Below are positions 44,174 to 52,995 of a stretch of DNA of 64,000 bases, in pieces. Under the pieces are notes generated by a model that was not told where the DNA came from, made no database searches, and saw only the letters and a program-made list of their open reading frames with translations. Made by a program: the position numbers and the translations under genes. Source of the DNA: Rhizobium glycinendophyticum (GTDB taxonomy: Bacteria > Pseudomonadota > Alphaproteobacteria > Rhizobiales > Rhizobiaceae); the NCBI RefSeq assembly GCF_006443685.1, contig NZ_VFYP01000007.1:1-64000 (forward strand), read 5' to 3'. How positions within the stretch are numbered: position 1 is the stretch's first letter; every line of letters begins with the position of its first letter.

Positions 44174-45228
44174 AGATCAGCAATATCTTCGGCCTCACCA
44201 TGAGCTTGGTCATCAGCCTCGCAACGGTTCATCGTCCGGCATTGGCCGCAGAGCCAGTCGTGATCGCCTCGACCGGTGGCGCGTATGATCGAGCATTGAA
44301 GGAAGCCTGGTTCGATCCTTTCACTGCCGAGACCGGGATCCCCGTGACGATTGTGTCTGCTACCAATGCAGAAATGCGTACCAAAGCTTCGGCAATGGTG
44401 AAGTCCGGTAATGTAACCTGGGATCTCTATCTCGAAGGCGAGATCCAGGCGGCTTCGGAGGCGCATAGACTGGTCACGGAAGACCTTACGGCGTTCTGCC
44501 TCCCCTTCTCCACAAAAGCGGATCTGGCGAAGAATGCTTGTGCCGCCGGCGGTGCACTTGTGCAGTCGACGGCGACGCTTTTGGCATACAGACTGAAAGA
44601 AGGCGCCACGCGGCATCCGCGGACATGGGCCGATATGTGGGACACAAAGTCCTTTCCAGGTGGCCGTGCCTTCCCAAACTTTGACGATCCGTGGAGGGTT
44701 CTGGCCGCAGCTCTTCTCGCGGATGGCGTGGAAAGGGACAAGCTCTTCCCGCTCGATCTCGATCGCGGATTTGCCAAGCTGGACAAGATCCGTGACGAGG
44801 TCACGGTATGGTGGAAAACTGGCGACCAGAGCGTACAGGGGTTTCGAAACGAGGAGTATGATCTTGGTCAGATCTGGTTGACGCGAGCAAGGGCCATGAA
44901 AAATGACGCATTGCCGATCGGCTGGTCCTATGAGGCATCATTCCTGGTCGGGGACCGTGTGGCCCTTGTTAAGGGCGCCCCCCACCGGGACAATGCGTTG
45001 AAGCTGATTGCCTACTGGCTCGACAACCCTTCTGTTCAGGCGAAGGCCTGCGATGTGCTGTCGTGCACGCCGCCGAGCACGGAGGCGCTCGCCCTCATGT
45101 CCGAGGCCACTCGACAGTCAATGCCCACGGCAGAAGACATCCGGAATCACGTCATCATACCCGACGCGGCATGGATCAACGCCAATTCAGCGACGCTTCT
45201 GCAGCGCTGGAACAGTTGGGTTCGTTAA
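44170..45228 (+). CDS. periplasmic binding protein, PotD/opine type
   Basis: This 352-residue protein has a Sec signal peptide (cleavage after ALAA near residue 27) and a mature start EPVVIASTGGAYDRALKEAW, typical of polyamine/opine-binding proteins. Two cysteine pairs lie in FCLPFSTKADLAKNACAAGG and KACDVLSCTPP. The last is common in this group. Mature segments ATLLAYRLKEGATRHPRTWA and SFPGGRAFPNFDDPWRVLAA shape the ligand site. The ligand cannot be read from sequence. Confidence 0.9.
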   Translation: MKISNIFGLTMSLVISLATVHRPALAAEPVVIASTGGAYDRALKEAWFDPFTAETGIPVTIVSATNAEMRTKASAMVKSGNVTWDLYLEGEIQAASEAHRLVTEDLTAFCLPFSTKADLAKNACAAGGALVQSTATLLAYRLKEGATRHPRTWADMWDTKSFPGGRAFPNFDDPWRVLAAALLADGVERDKLFPLDLDRGFAKLDKIRDEVTVWWKTGDQSVQGFRNEEYDLGQIWLTRARAMKNDALPIGWSYEASFLVGDRVALVKGAPHRDNALKLIAYWLDNPSVQAKACDVLSCTPPSTEALALMSEATRQSMPTAEDIRNHVIIPDAAWINANSATLLQRWNSWVR

Positions 45229-45339
45229 TTCCCACTTCGCCGGTGGCCGGGTGTCTGTCGGCTACCGTCAAAGAAGGGCCAGGCGGTGTAAACATTGGCT
45301 GGCCTGACGGTTGTCAGGCGCTGGAGGCGAGCGAGACCG

Positions 45340-46050
45340 ATGTCGAAGCTGGTAACGATCTATTCGCAAGATCCGGATTTTTACATGCTGATGAGCCATA
45401 TCCTAGGGACCGCGGGTTTCGATGCATTATCCGCCAACGGCCTCGATGCAATCTTGGCTGCCCCACTCAAGAGTGTAGTGGCGATACTCGTAGACACGAG
45501 CGACGGCATCGACCGCGTCGCCCGCTTTTGCCAGGAGGTGAAAGCCCATGGGCTCACAAGCCATCTTCCAATTGTAGCCCTCATCCCTGCCAGCCACGAA
45601 CGGAACTATCTACTTTTGTTGAAATCAGGGATAGACGAAGGATTTATGCGACCTGTTTCTCCTGAGCGTATCCTCTTCTTCCTGCGTACCTTGGGTGAAC
45701 CTGGCAAGAACCCGCATGTGGTCGCGTCTCGACTGGGTGATGTCTCCTATTTTGGCGATCTGGAGATTGATCAACAAACGCGGCTTCTAAAGAGCGAACA
45801 TCGCAGCGCCCATCTCAGTCCCATCCCGTTCAGCCTGCTCAGGCGGCTTCTGAAAACCCCCGGTCACGTGGTCTCACGGGCGGAACTGATCGAAGCAGCA
45901 TGGCCGGAATTAACCCATGTAAGCGCTCGGACCGTCGACGTACACATAGCCAATCTCCGGCGTGAAATTTCTGCGATCACGCGCCGCGCCACCATTCGCA
46001 CCGTCCGCTCAAGCGGCTATGCACTTGTGAGAGACGAACTCTGCAGCTGA
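45340..46050 (+). CDS. second PhoB-type response regulator with atypical receiver
   Basis: The ATG at 45340 (MSKLVTIYSQDPDFYMLMSH) gives 236 residues. Asp52 (ILVDTSDG) is at the phosphorylation site, but the conserved Lys is Arg (FMRPVSPERI) and the acidic pair is displaced (SQDPD). The DNA-binding domain is complete: PFSLLRRLLKTPGHVV, ARTVDVHIANLRREI, VRSSGYALV. It follows the binding-protein gene by 111 bp and precedes the PLP enzyme. It shares its plan with the regulator at 35718-36398. No kinase is adjacent. Confidence 0.87.
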   Translation: MSKLVTIYSQDPDFYMLMSHILGTAGFDALSANGLDAILAAPLKSVVAILVDTSDGIDRVARFCQEVKAHGLTSHLPIVALIPASHERNYLLLLKSGIDEGFMRPVSPERILFFLRTLGEPGKNPHVVASRLGDVSYFGDLEIDQQTRLLKSEHRSAHLSPIPFSLLRRLLKTPGHVVSRAELIEAAWPELTHVSARTVDVHIANLRREISAITRRATIRTVRSSGYALVRDELCS

Positions 46051-46155
46051 ACAATCGGTCCTTTAAACAATCTTGAAGTTTTCTTTGTGAAAGCTTCGTT
46101 GTCATGGCGGGCAATCCGAGGCCAAATACTCGCGAAGGTAGCGAGGAAGGCCATC

Positions 46156-47409
46156 ATGAGCACAACAGATCAGCTACGGGGCAGCACGAGCGACAGGCCC
46201 CGATTCCGCAACACGGCACTTATGATCGATGCCGCCGGCGCAAATTTTGAGGCAGCCCATTACCAAGGAATAATGGCTCTTTATGCAGCGCCCGGACCAG
46301 GCCGCACTGTCAGGCTGACTGGCGAAGACAGAGAAATCAGTGATTTCGTTCGCTGCTCCTATCTTGGCCTTGATAATCATCCTGAGATCGTCACGGCAGC
46401 AGAAAAAGCTGTGCGCGATGCGGGTACCCTGCATTGGTCATGTGCAAGGACACGGCTCAACTTCAGCATTCTGGGCGAACTCGAAGAAAACCTGTCAGAT
46501 CTCTTCAAGGCTCGGGTCATTACCTTCACCACGGTGCTCGCTGCCAATATGAGCGCTCTTCCTCTGCTCGCGTCCGGGCATCTGACTGACGGGGAAAAAC
46601 CTCTTGTCGTCTTTGATAAGTCTGCCCATGCGACGCTTGCCCAACACAAGGCAACCGTTGCTGGTGAGACGAAGGTCGAAACAATTGAGCACAACGACAT
46701 GTTCGCACTGGAGGCTCTCTGCCGAAGCCATCGGTGTGTCGCTTATGTCTGTGATGGCGTTTATTCCATGGGCGGCAGCGCGCCCTTGGCGGCGTTGCGC
46801 GCTTTGCAGCAACGCTACGGTCTGTTTCTTTACATTGATGACGCGCATGGGATCTCGCTCGTGGGGGAGAACGGCGCAGGCTTTGCAAGATCGGAGTTCT
46901 CCGAGCTTGGCGAGCGAACTATCGTTGCAGCCTCGCTCGGCAAAGGATTTGGCGCGTCTGGCGGCATTTTGATGTTAGGCACGCCCACGCAAGAACTCCT
47001 GTTTCGCCGCTTTGCCGTCGCTCATGCCTTTTCTGCGTCGCTCAATACGGCCGCGATTGGGGCGGCACGGGCTTCAGCGATGATCCACAGAAGCGCCGAG
47101 CTTTCCGATCGACAGAGGGCCTTGCGGGCGAACCTCTCCCTGCTGGATCAGTTGCTGCCGACCCGTGACAGCACCGAGGATCTGCCAATCCGCACGATCC
47201 GATTTGGTGACGCATTGATCTCCGTAGCGGCGGCCCGCCAACTTTTGGCGCTGGGCTTTTATACATCGGCCATCTTCTTCCCGACAGTCGCCCGGGGCGA
47301 TGCCGGACTTCGTATCTGCCTGACGGCTTCTCACACAGAGGAGCAGATCCGCGGTCTCTGCACTGCAATTGAGGGCATCAGGGCAGAAATTCGCGACGCG
47401 CATGCATAA
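46156..47409 (+). CDS. PLP-dependent alpha-oxoamine synthase family enzyme (KBL/AONS/CqsA superfamily)
   Basis: The ATG at 46156 has AGGAAGG before it and gives 417 residues. Superfamily marks are CSYLGLDNHPEIVTAAEKAV, the TLHWSCARTRLNFSILGELE region (normally TGGSR-G), CDGVYSMGGSAPLAAL, YIDDAHGISLVGENGAG and the Schiff-base Lys in AASLGKGFGASGG. Such enzymes condense an amino acid with an acyl-CoA. Branches make 8-amino-7-oxononanoate, aminolevulinate, sphingoid bases or CAI-1/LAI-1-type signals. No biotin or heme gene is nearby. The usual Gly-rich TGGSR is altered to WSCAR, which points away from the standard branches. Confidence 0.85.
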   Translation: MSTTDQLRGSTSDRPRFRNTALMIDAAGANFEAAHYQGIMALYAAPGPGRTVRLTGEDREISDFVRCSYLGLDNHPEIVTAAEKAVRDAGTLHWSCARTRLNFSILGELEENLSDLFKARVITFTTVLAANMSALPLLASGHLTDGEKPLVVFDKSAHATLAQHKATVAGETKVETIEHNDMFALEALCRSHRCVAYVCDGVYSMGGSAPLAALRALQQRYGLFLYIDDAHGISLVGENGAGFARSEFSELGERTIVAASLGKGFGASGGILMLGTPTQELLFRRFAVAHAFSASLNTAAIGAARASAMIHRSAELSDRQRALRANLSLLDQLLPTRDSTEDLPIRTIRFGDALISVAAARQLLALGFYTSAIFFPTVARGDAGLRICLTASHTEEQIRGLCTAIEGIRAEIRDAHA

Positions 47410-47626
47410 GCGAGAGACCATCGACGAAAAGGGTCGCCGTTTATCGGCAGTAGAAATAACTTGCCTGAAATGGGTTGCCGAGGGGAAGTCGATCACGGAA
47501 ACAGCAGTGATAGAAGGTGTGAGTTCAAGCTCCGTTGGTCATCATCTGACCTGTGCCCGTCACGCGCTGGGAGCATCAGATATCGTTGGGACGATTTCCA
47601 CTGCAAGAAAGCTTGGTTTAATCTGA
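47402..47626 (+). CDS. LuxR-type HTH-only protein
   Basis: This 74-residue protein is essentially one GerE/LuxR DNA-binding domain: LSAVEITCLKWVAEGKSITE, then SSSSVGHHLTCARHALG and TARKLGLI. Its ATG lies inside the last codons of the PLP enzyme gene (8-bp overlap). A TTG start at 47369 is possible but less likely. It lacks any autoinducer or receiver domain. Coupling to the oxoamine synthase suggests a regulator linked to that enzyme's product, which is inferred. Confidence 0.8.
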   Translation: MHKRETIDEKGRRLSAVEITCLKWVAEGKSITETAVIEGVSSSSVGHHLTCARHALGASDIVGTISTARKLGLI

Positions 47627-48321
47627 AGTCGACTGCGCTAGGACAATGAAGTCGATCAGGGCAAGCTTTGGCTTTTTTGCCGACACCCGCCACCTAGGCA
47701 TTGCGGCACCAGATTGACAAGGCACCCTTGCTGAAATCGCAGGCCCTCAATTTAATTCATAGCTGGCTTGCCGGTGAAGTGAACGAGGCCGGCGGGTTTC
47801 CAAATCTGGAGCAGCACAGCGTCACGGCTCGGTAAAATCCCGTGAATGAGGCCCATGTGTGCGCTACTTCATCTCATCACTTTAAGATGAGCCTTGACTG
47901 GCAATCTTCGTCGAGCCTTCAAAGGCCGCAGCTTCAAGCAGCCGTCGAGATAGTCGATTGATCGTCTGATTACGATTACGGATGCCCCGCCAGAGACTGC
48001 TTCTCCCGATGGGATCAGTTCGTGAGGCTCACCGCCGGAAATTTACAAGTCTCGGCATCCCCAAAACAAGGTAAGCGATAACCTCTGTAGCCTTGGAATG
48101 GCACTTCGAAGGCAGGCCAGGAGTGCGCCCGAGGGCACGCCATTCGAGCGGGCGCTATGTACCAAGGATTAAAAGGCGTCTTGACGCCGAAGGTCGGGTC
48201 CGTAGCGCTGTTTGAGACTATTACCAATGATAGAATTACGGACTCTTTACACCTTAGGCTTACCGGGTACCGGAATATTCCCAGTTTGGGCTTCTGCCTT
48301 GCGTAACTCGGCGAGATCCAT
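47627..48321. other. 695-bp intergenic stretch
   Basis: No gene was recognised. Small frames (for example a 40-codon one at 47844-47966) have no family resemblance and no clear ribosome site. The region separates the alpha-oxoamine island from the diguanylate cyclase and may carry the latter's promoter. Confidence 0.5.
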
Positions 48322-49497
48322 ATGAACGGCGCATCTTTTCTGCTGGTGGTCAATTTTCTCGTGGCCATGTCCTTCTGTGCGGTGTTCATCGTCGTTGCCA
48401 AGAACAGTCGATCGCGCAGTGCAGCCATCTGGATTGCCGCAGGATTTGGCGTCGCTTCCCTGTCGGCGCTTTGCGAACTTCTGGTCGCCTATACAAGCCT
48501 GACGAAGGTCTGGGCCCTCGGTGCGTTTGCCACGGTTCTCGTCGGAATGGTCATGTTGAAGGTCGGCATCGGCGAGCTCTATCACCGGCAGTTTGATCGA
48601 AGGCTCATCGCTGTGTTCACGGGAGCGAGCCTCATACTCGCATACATGATCTACGATTTGCCCAGGGGGACCTCCACCCACGCCTTTCTGTATCAAGCAC
48701 CCTTTGCGGTCGTCGTTCTGACAAGTGCCTGGATGGTGCTGTCTTCAAACCGGCGCATGACCGTCGATCGCTTTCTCGGCGGACTTCTTTTGATTACCGG
48801 ACTGCATTTCATCGGCAAAGCGGCCTTGGCCGTCGCGGTGGGCTCTGGTGGCGTGGCCAAGAATTATATCTACTCGAATTACGCGCTCGTTTCCCAGAGC
48901 TCCACTGCGGTCCTGATGGTCGGGATCGGGCTGACCCTGCTGGCGGCCCTGATCCTGGAAATCTTAATGGATCAGAGAACAGAATCGGAGATTGATCTGC
49001 TCTCTGGTGTTGCCAACAGGCGGGGCTTCGATCGTCGAGTTAGAAATCTGTTGCAGCAGACGCCGGGCACCACGCATGCCGTGGTGCTCTGCGACATGGA
49101 CCATTTCAAGCGGATCAACGATACGTTCGGCCACGCCACCGGCGACCGCGTCATCGAGGGCTTTGGACAGCGATTGCGGACATGCGTTCCCGATGACGCG
49201 GTTGTCGGCAGGATTGGAGGAGAAGAGTTCGCGATCTTCTTGCCGGATACGCAGCCTGACATCGCCATGCGTCTGGCCGAAGATTTGCGCATGGAGACGG
49301 GCAAGATGGCCGGTTTGCCGGACAGCCTGAAGGTCACCGCAAGCTTTGGAGTGGCCTCCGTTTCGGCCGGCGGCGATCTCACGGAAGCATTCCGACAGGC
49401 CGACATTGCCCTTTATGCGGCCAAGAATGCCGGCCGCAACAGGGTCAAGCTCGCCGACCCAAACCGCGTCAGGAAGACTGACAACATGCTCCATTAG
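48322..49497 (+). CDS. membrane-anchored GGDEF diguanylate cyclase
   Basis: This 391-residue protein has about six N-terminal hydrophobic helices (residues 1-215) followed by a GGDEF domain (about 220-385). The active-site loop is GRIGGEEFAIFLP. Substrate-binding segments are VVLCDMDHFKRINDTFGHA and TGDRVIEGFGQRL. No RxxD inhibitory site lies five residues before GGEEF, so product inhibition through the I-site is unlikely. It would make cyclic-di-GMP in response to an unknown membrane signal. It stands alone. Confidence 0.92.
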   Translation: MNGASFLLVVNFLVAMSFCAVFIVVAKNSRSRSAAIWIAAGFGVASLSALCELLVAYTSLTKVWALGAFATVLVGMVMLKVGIGELYHRQFDRRLIAVFTGASLILAYMIYDLPRGTSTHAFLYQAPFAVVVLTSAWMVLSSNRRMTVDRFLGGLLLITGLHFIGKAALAVAVGSGGVAKNYIYSNYALVSQSSTAVLMVGIGLTLLAALILEILMDQRTESEIDLLSGVANRRGFDRRVRNLLQQTPGTTHAVVLCDMDHFKRINDTFGHATGDRVIEGFGQRLRTCVPDDAVVGRIGGEEFAIFLPDTQPDIAMRLAEDLRMETGKMAGLPDSLKVTASFGVASVSAGGDLTEAFRQADIALYAAKNAGRNRVKLADPNRVRKTDNMLH

Positions 49498-49705
49498 CTC
49501 TCTTTTATGAAGGTGCTTCGCCAGAGGCATCTGACAACATCCGCAGACCCACTGCTTTGCAGTCATGCATGGTTCCAAGATCGCGCCCTCCGCTGAATTC
49601 CGCCTTTGCCCATCTATGAGCGAAAAACATCGGTCCATGAGATTTTTTCATGCGATGGTAGAGCCGTCCCGATTGACAGAGCGAGGGCAATGAACTCAAC
49701 TAATG

Positions 49706-49716
49706 TTGTCAGACAT
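49706..49716. promoter_or_regulatory. TTGTC-ACAW operator candidate before the binding-protein gene
   Basis: TTGTCAGACAT lies 48 bp before the GTG start, followed by CTTACATAACA. It resembles TTGTCTGACAA and TTGTCTTACAA in the regulator/frlB intergenic region (53757 and 53878). UTRA-type GntR proteins bind symmetrical sites with GTC-GAC cores. This suggests both transcription units share one regulator. Confidence 0.5.
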
Positions 49717-49763
49717 CTTACATAACAGGGAACATGGTCTGGCGGTTCAACAGGAGGACTGTC

Positions 49764-50591
49764 GTGAAAAAGTTCATCACTACTCTGGCAGCCGGCGCTG
49801 CTGCGCTCGTCTTTGCCACCGTTGCCCATGCCGGAGCGACCCTCGACCGCGTCATGGAAAAGAAGGCCATGGTGGTCGCAACCAATAGCGGCTGGCCGCC
49901 GCAGAGCTATCTCGACGACAACAACGAGATGGTCGGCTTCGACATCGACGTATCGCGCGAGATTGCCAAACGCCTCGGCGTCGAGGTGAGCTTCGAGACG
50001 CCGGAATGGGCCACGCTGACTGGCGGTCACTGGCAGGGTCGTTACGATCTCGGCGTCGGCTCGGTGACGCCCACCAAGGCCCGTGCCCAGGTCATCGACT
50101 TCGTCGGCATCTATTACTACAGCCCTTATGTTTATGTCGTGCACAAGGACAGCACGGCGAAGACCGTCGAGGATCTGAAGGGCAAGGTCATCGGCGTAGA
50201 GACGGCCACGACATCCGAAGACTTCGTCAATCGCAAGCTCGAAATCGATGCGCCGGGGCTTCCGCCGATCGAGTATAAGCTGGAGCCGGGTGAAGTTCGG
50301 ACCTTCGCCGATTCGATGCTGCCATTCGACGATCTGCGCCTTGGCGACGGTGTGCGTCTCGATGCAGTCATCGCGCCTGAGCAGACGGCCATGAATGCCA
50401 TCAAGAACGGTTATCCGCTGCGCATGCTCGAAGGCGAGCGCGCTTTCAGCGAGCCTCTGGTGATCATTGCCGAAAAGGGCGATGCGGAATGGACCGCAAA
50501 GGTCGGCGGACTGATCGAGGATATGAAGAAGGACGGCACGCTATCTGCGCTCACCACCAAGTGGTACGGCAAGGACTATAGCGCAGACTGA
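49764..50591 (+). CDS. amino-acid-type ABC transporter binding protein of the fructosamine system
   Basis: The GTG start at 49764 is fixed by the ribosome site AGGAGG (49752-49757), giving 275 residues. It has a Sec signal peptide (KKFITTLAAGAAALVFATVA, cleavage after HAG near 23). The mature protein has the SBP_bac_3 signature GFDIDVSREIAKRLGVEV. The family binds polar amino acids or their conjugates. Placement with an FAD amine oxidase and frl-like genes suggests an Amadori compound or similar sugar-amine ligand. A perfect hairpin follows the gene. Confidence 0.9.
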   Translation: MKKFITTLAAGAAALVFATVAHAGATLDRVMEKKAMVVATNSGWPPQSYLDDNNEMVGFDIDVSREIAKRLGVEVSFETPEWATLTGGHWQGRYDLGVGSVTPTKARAQVIDFVGIYYYSPYVYVVHKDSTAKTVEDLKGKVIGVETATTSEDFVNRKLEIDAPGLPPIEYKLEPGEVRTFADSMLPFDDLRLGDGVRLDAVIAPEQTAMNAIKNGYPLRMLEGERAFSEPLVIIAEKGDAEWTAKVGGLIEDMKKDGTLSALTTKWYGKDYSAD

Positions 50592-50601
50592 ACCGGACAA
50601 C

Positions 50602-50624
50602 GCGTGCGGAGAAACTCCGCACGC
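50602..50624 (+). promoter_or_regulatory. perfect intercistronic hairpin
   Basis: GCGTGCGGAG (50602-50611) and CTCCGCACGC (50615-50624) form ten perfect pairs around an AAA loop, 10 bases after the binding-protein stop. No T-run follows. It probably stabilises the upstream mRNA or partly attenuates transcription so that binding protein exceeds the downstream proteins. Confidence 0.65.
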
Positions 50625-50648
50625 CCTGCCAATTCCACGCGGTGCTTC

Positions 50649-51929
50649 ATGAATTACCCCGACACCTATTACGCAAGAACGCTTGCGGAGCGACGCGAAC
50701 GTGCTGCGCTTTCCGGTTCCGTTGACTGTGACACGGTCATCATCGGCGCGGGCCTTGCGGGCCTTACCACTGCCCTGCAGCTGGCGCGCGGCGGCCAGAA
50801 AGTGGTTGTTCTGGAAGCCAAATCGGTAGGCTTTGGCGCATCGGGTCGCAATGGCGGTTTCGTCAGTGGCGGCTATTCGACCGGCCACGAGCAAATCGCC
50901 GGACGGTGTGGTGCAACCGCGGCTGACCGGCTGTACCAACTCTCCCTCGAGGGCGTTCAGTTCGTGCGCGAAACGATCGCAGCGCTCGGTATTGCCGGCA
51001 CCGATCCGATCGACGGCGTCACCAGCGTGCTGCGATATGATGATGGCGAAAGTCTGCGCGGTTACGCCGAGGCGACCAATCGCGCCCATGGTCAGAACCT
51101 GACCTATCTAGATACCCAGGCCGTGCGCACGGTGCTGAAGTCGCAGCGTTATTTTCACGCCGTCCGCGACCCGCGCGCCTTTCACATCCACCCATTGAAC
51201 TATCTGCGCGGCCTTGCGACGGAGATCGAGCGCCTGGGGGGTATCATCTACGAGAACTCCGCTGCCTCAACCACGGAGCTTTCCGGGACTGAAAAGCAGG
51301 TGCGCACCTCTGACGGGATGGTGCGCGCCCGCACGGTCGTCTTCTCGACAGGTGGATATACGACCGGGTTGAACGCAAAGCTGAAGCAAGCCTTTCTGCC
51401 CATTGCCACCTATGTGATGGTCAGCGAAGAGGCACCCGACCTGATTGCTTCAGCGATTGCGACCCGCGACGGTATCGGCGACAACAGGCGCGCTGGCGAC
51501 TATTACCGCCTCGTCGACGGCGGCAAGCGACTGCTGTGGGGCGGTCGCATCACGACGCGTGCGGCGTCGACCGCAGGCATTGTTGATGAGCTGCGCCGCG
51601 AGATGACCGGCACCTACCCACAACTGGCTGGTCTGAAGACCGAGATCGCCTGGTCGGGACTAATGTCTTATGCCCGTCATCTGATGCCCCAGATCGGGGA
51701 AATGCAGCCGGGTGTCTGGCACTGCACCGCCTTTGGTGGCCATGGCCTGAACACGACGGCAATTGGCGGCAAGGTGGTCGCTGAAGGCATTCTCGGCCAA
51801 AGCGATCGCTATAAACAGTTCCAACCCTTCGGCCTGGTGTGGGCGGGCGGCATGGCCGGACTTGCGGTTGCCCAACTTACATATTGGAAGCTCCAGGCGC
51901 AGGACTGGTGGCGGGAACGAGCCGCCTGA
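50649..51929 (+). CDS. FAD-dependent amine oxidase of the DAO/PuuB family
   Basis: The ATG at 50649 (MNYPDTYYARTLAERRERAA) gives 426 residues. The dinucleotide site is VIIGAGLAGLTTALQLARG. The flavin-attachment-type segment is GFGASGRNGGFVSGG, and the C-terminal FAD region is WHCTAFGGHGLNTTAIGG. Members oxidise secondary amines such as gamma-glutamylputrescine, glycine derivatives or fructosyl amino acids. In this context oxidative cleavage of an imported sugar-amine is plausible. The next gene starts 13 bp after its stop. Confidence 0.88.
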   Translation: MNYPDTYYARTLAERRERAALSGSVDCDTVIIGAGLAGLTTALQLARGGQKVVVLEAKSVGFGASGRNGGFVSGGYSTGHEQIAGRCGATAADRLYQLSLEGVQFVRETIAALGIAGTDPIDGVTSVLRYDDGESLRGYAEATNRAHGQNLTYLDTQAVRTVLKSQRYFHAVRDPRAFHIHPLNYLRGLATEIERLGGIIYENSAASTTELSGTEKQVRTSDGMVRARTVVFSTGGYTTGLNAKLKQAFLPIATYVMVSEEAPDLIASAIATRDGIGDNRRAGDYYRLVDGGKRLLWGGRITTRAASTAGIVDELRREMTGTYPQLAGLKTEIAWSGLMSYARHLMPQIGEMQPGVWHCTAFGGHGLNTTAIGGKVVAEGILGQSDRYKQFQPFGLVWAGGMAGLAVAQLTYWKLQAQDWWRERAA

Positions 51930-51942
51930 AAGGACCACACGC

Positions 51943-52917
51943 ATGATCGGTCGTCTTCTCCTGACTTATCCTGAGACCTCGCGCCGCGTCGGCGGGCTGG
52001 CGCTCCTCCTGGTGGTCACTGCCAGTTTCTATGGGCTGGGGATCAGTTCTGCCTGGATTGGACGGTTCATTCCGGCAAGTGCGGCGTTTATAACCGATAA
52101 TCAGGTGGCAGGTCGTGTCCTTTCCTCCCTGCTGCTTGCGCTCGCCATCTGGGCCAATTGGCGTCTCTTGCATCTCCTGAAGACCAAGACCCAGCAGACC
52201 ATCGCGGTCTGGTGCGAATTGTTCTTCCTGCTGATGCTGTTCTTCTACTCCTTCGACCTGTCGTTCGCCTTCATCGCCAAAAAGATCGGCTTCCTGATTA
52301 CGCAAGGGGTGACCACGACCCTCTTCATTTCCGCCATATCGATCCTGATCGCCACCGTCATCGCCATGGCGGGCGCGATTGCCAAGCTTTCCCGCAACGG
52401 CGTCGTCTACGGACTTGCCACCTTCTACACCTCCCTGTTTCGCGGCCTGCCTCTGCTCATGCAGATCTACATCATCTATCTGGGTCTACCCCAGGTGGGC
52501 TATGTCATCGGCGCGGTCCCTGCCGGCATCCTAGCGCTGTCGCTGTGCTACGGCGCCTACATGACCGAGATTTTCCGCGCTGGGATTGAAAGCATCTCGC
52601 GGGGCCAGACCGAAGGGGCGACGGCCCTTGGACTGAGCCCCAGCCAGACCATGGCTCTCGTCATCCTGCCCCAGGCCATGCGGGTCATCATTCCGCCGAC
52701 GGGCAACCAGTTCATCGCTATGCTGAAGGATTCGTCCCTCGTCTCGGTCGTCGGCGTCTGGGAAATCATGTATCTGGCCCGCACCCAGGGTCAGACGGAG
52801 TTCCGACACATCGAGATGCTGATCACGGCATCGATGATCTACTGGGTCCTTTCGATCGGTCTTGAATTCCTGCAGTCACGGATCGAGGAGCGCTTCGGAC
52901 GCTTCAACGTTCGCTAG
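51943..52917 (+). CDS. amino-acid ABC transporter permease with extended N-terminus
   Basis: The ATG at 51943 (MIGRLLLTYPETSRRVGGLA) gives 324 residues. This is about 100 longer than usual HisM-type permeases, because three extra hydrophobic segments (about 17-35, 63-80 and 88-112) precede the core. The core has ISILIATVIAMAGAIAKLS, FRGLPLLMQIYIIYLGLPQV and the EAA loop QTEGATALGLSPSQTMALVI. It is the only permease here. No ATPase gene is adjacent, so it must use an ATPase from elsewhere. Confidence 0.88.
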   Translation: MIGRLLLTYPETSRRVGGLALLLVVTASFYGLGISSAWIGRFIPASAAFITDNQVAGRVLSSLLLALAIWANWRLLHLLKTKTQQTIAVWCELFFLLMLFFYSFDLSFAFIAKKIGFLITQGVTTTLFISAISILIATVIAMAGAIAKLSRNGVVYGLATFYTSLFRGLPLLMQIYIIYLGLPQVGYVIGAVPAGILALSLCYGAYMTEIFRAGIESISRGQTEGATALGLSPSQTMALVILPQAMRVIIPPTGNQFIAMLKDSSLVSVVGVWEIMYLARTQGQTEFRHIEMLITASMIYWVLSIGLEFLQSRIEERFGRFNVR

Positions 52918-52995
52918 GCGCAGCTACGATCGGCCGCCTCCTCGATGGCCGCCTTCGGGACCGAGCCAGGCCATAACTCTAGACGGGTAGGCCTG

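Noticed and set aside
47844..47966. 40-codon small frame in the 695-bp gap
   Set aside because: It has no ribosome site, family resemblance or coupling to neighbours.
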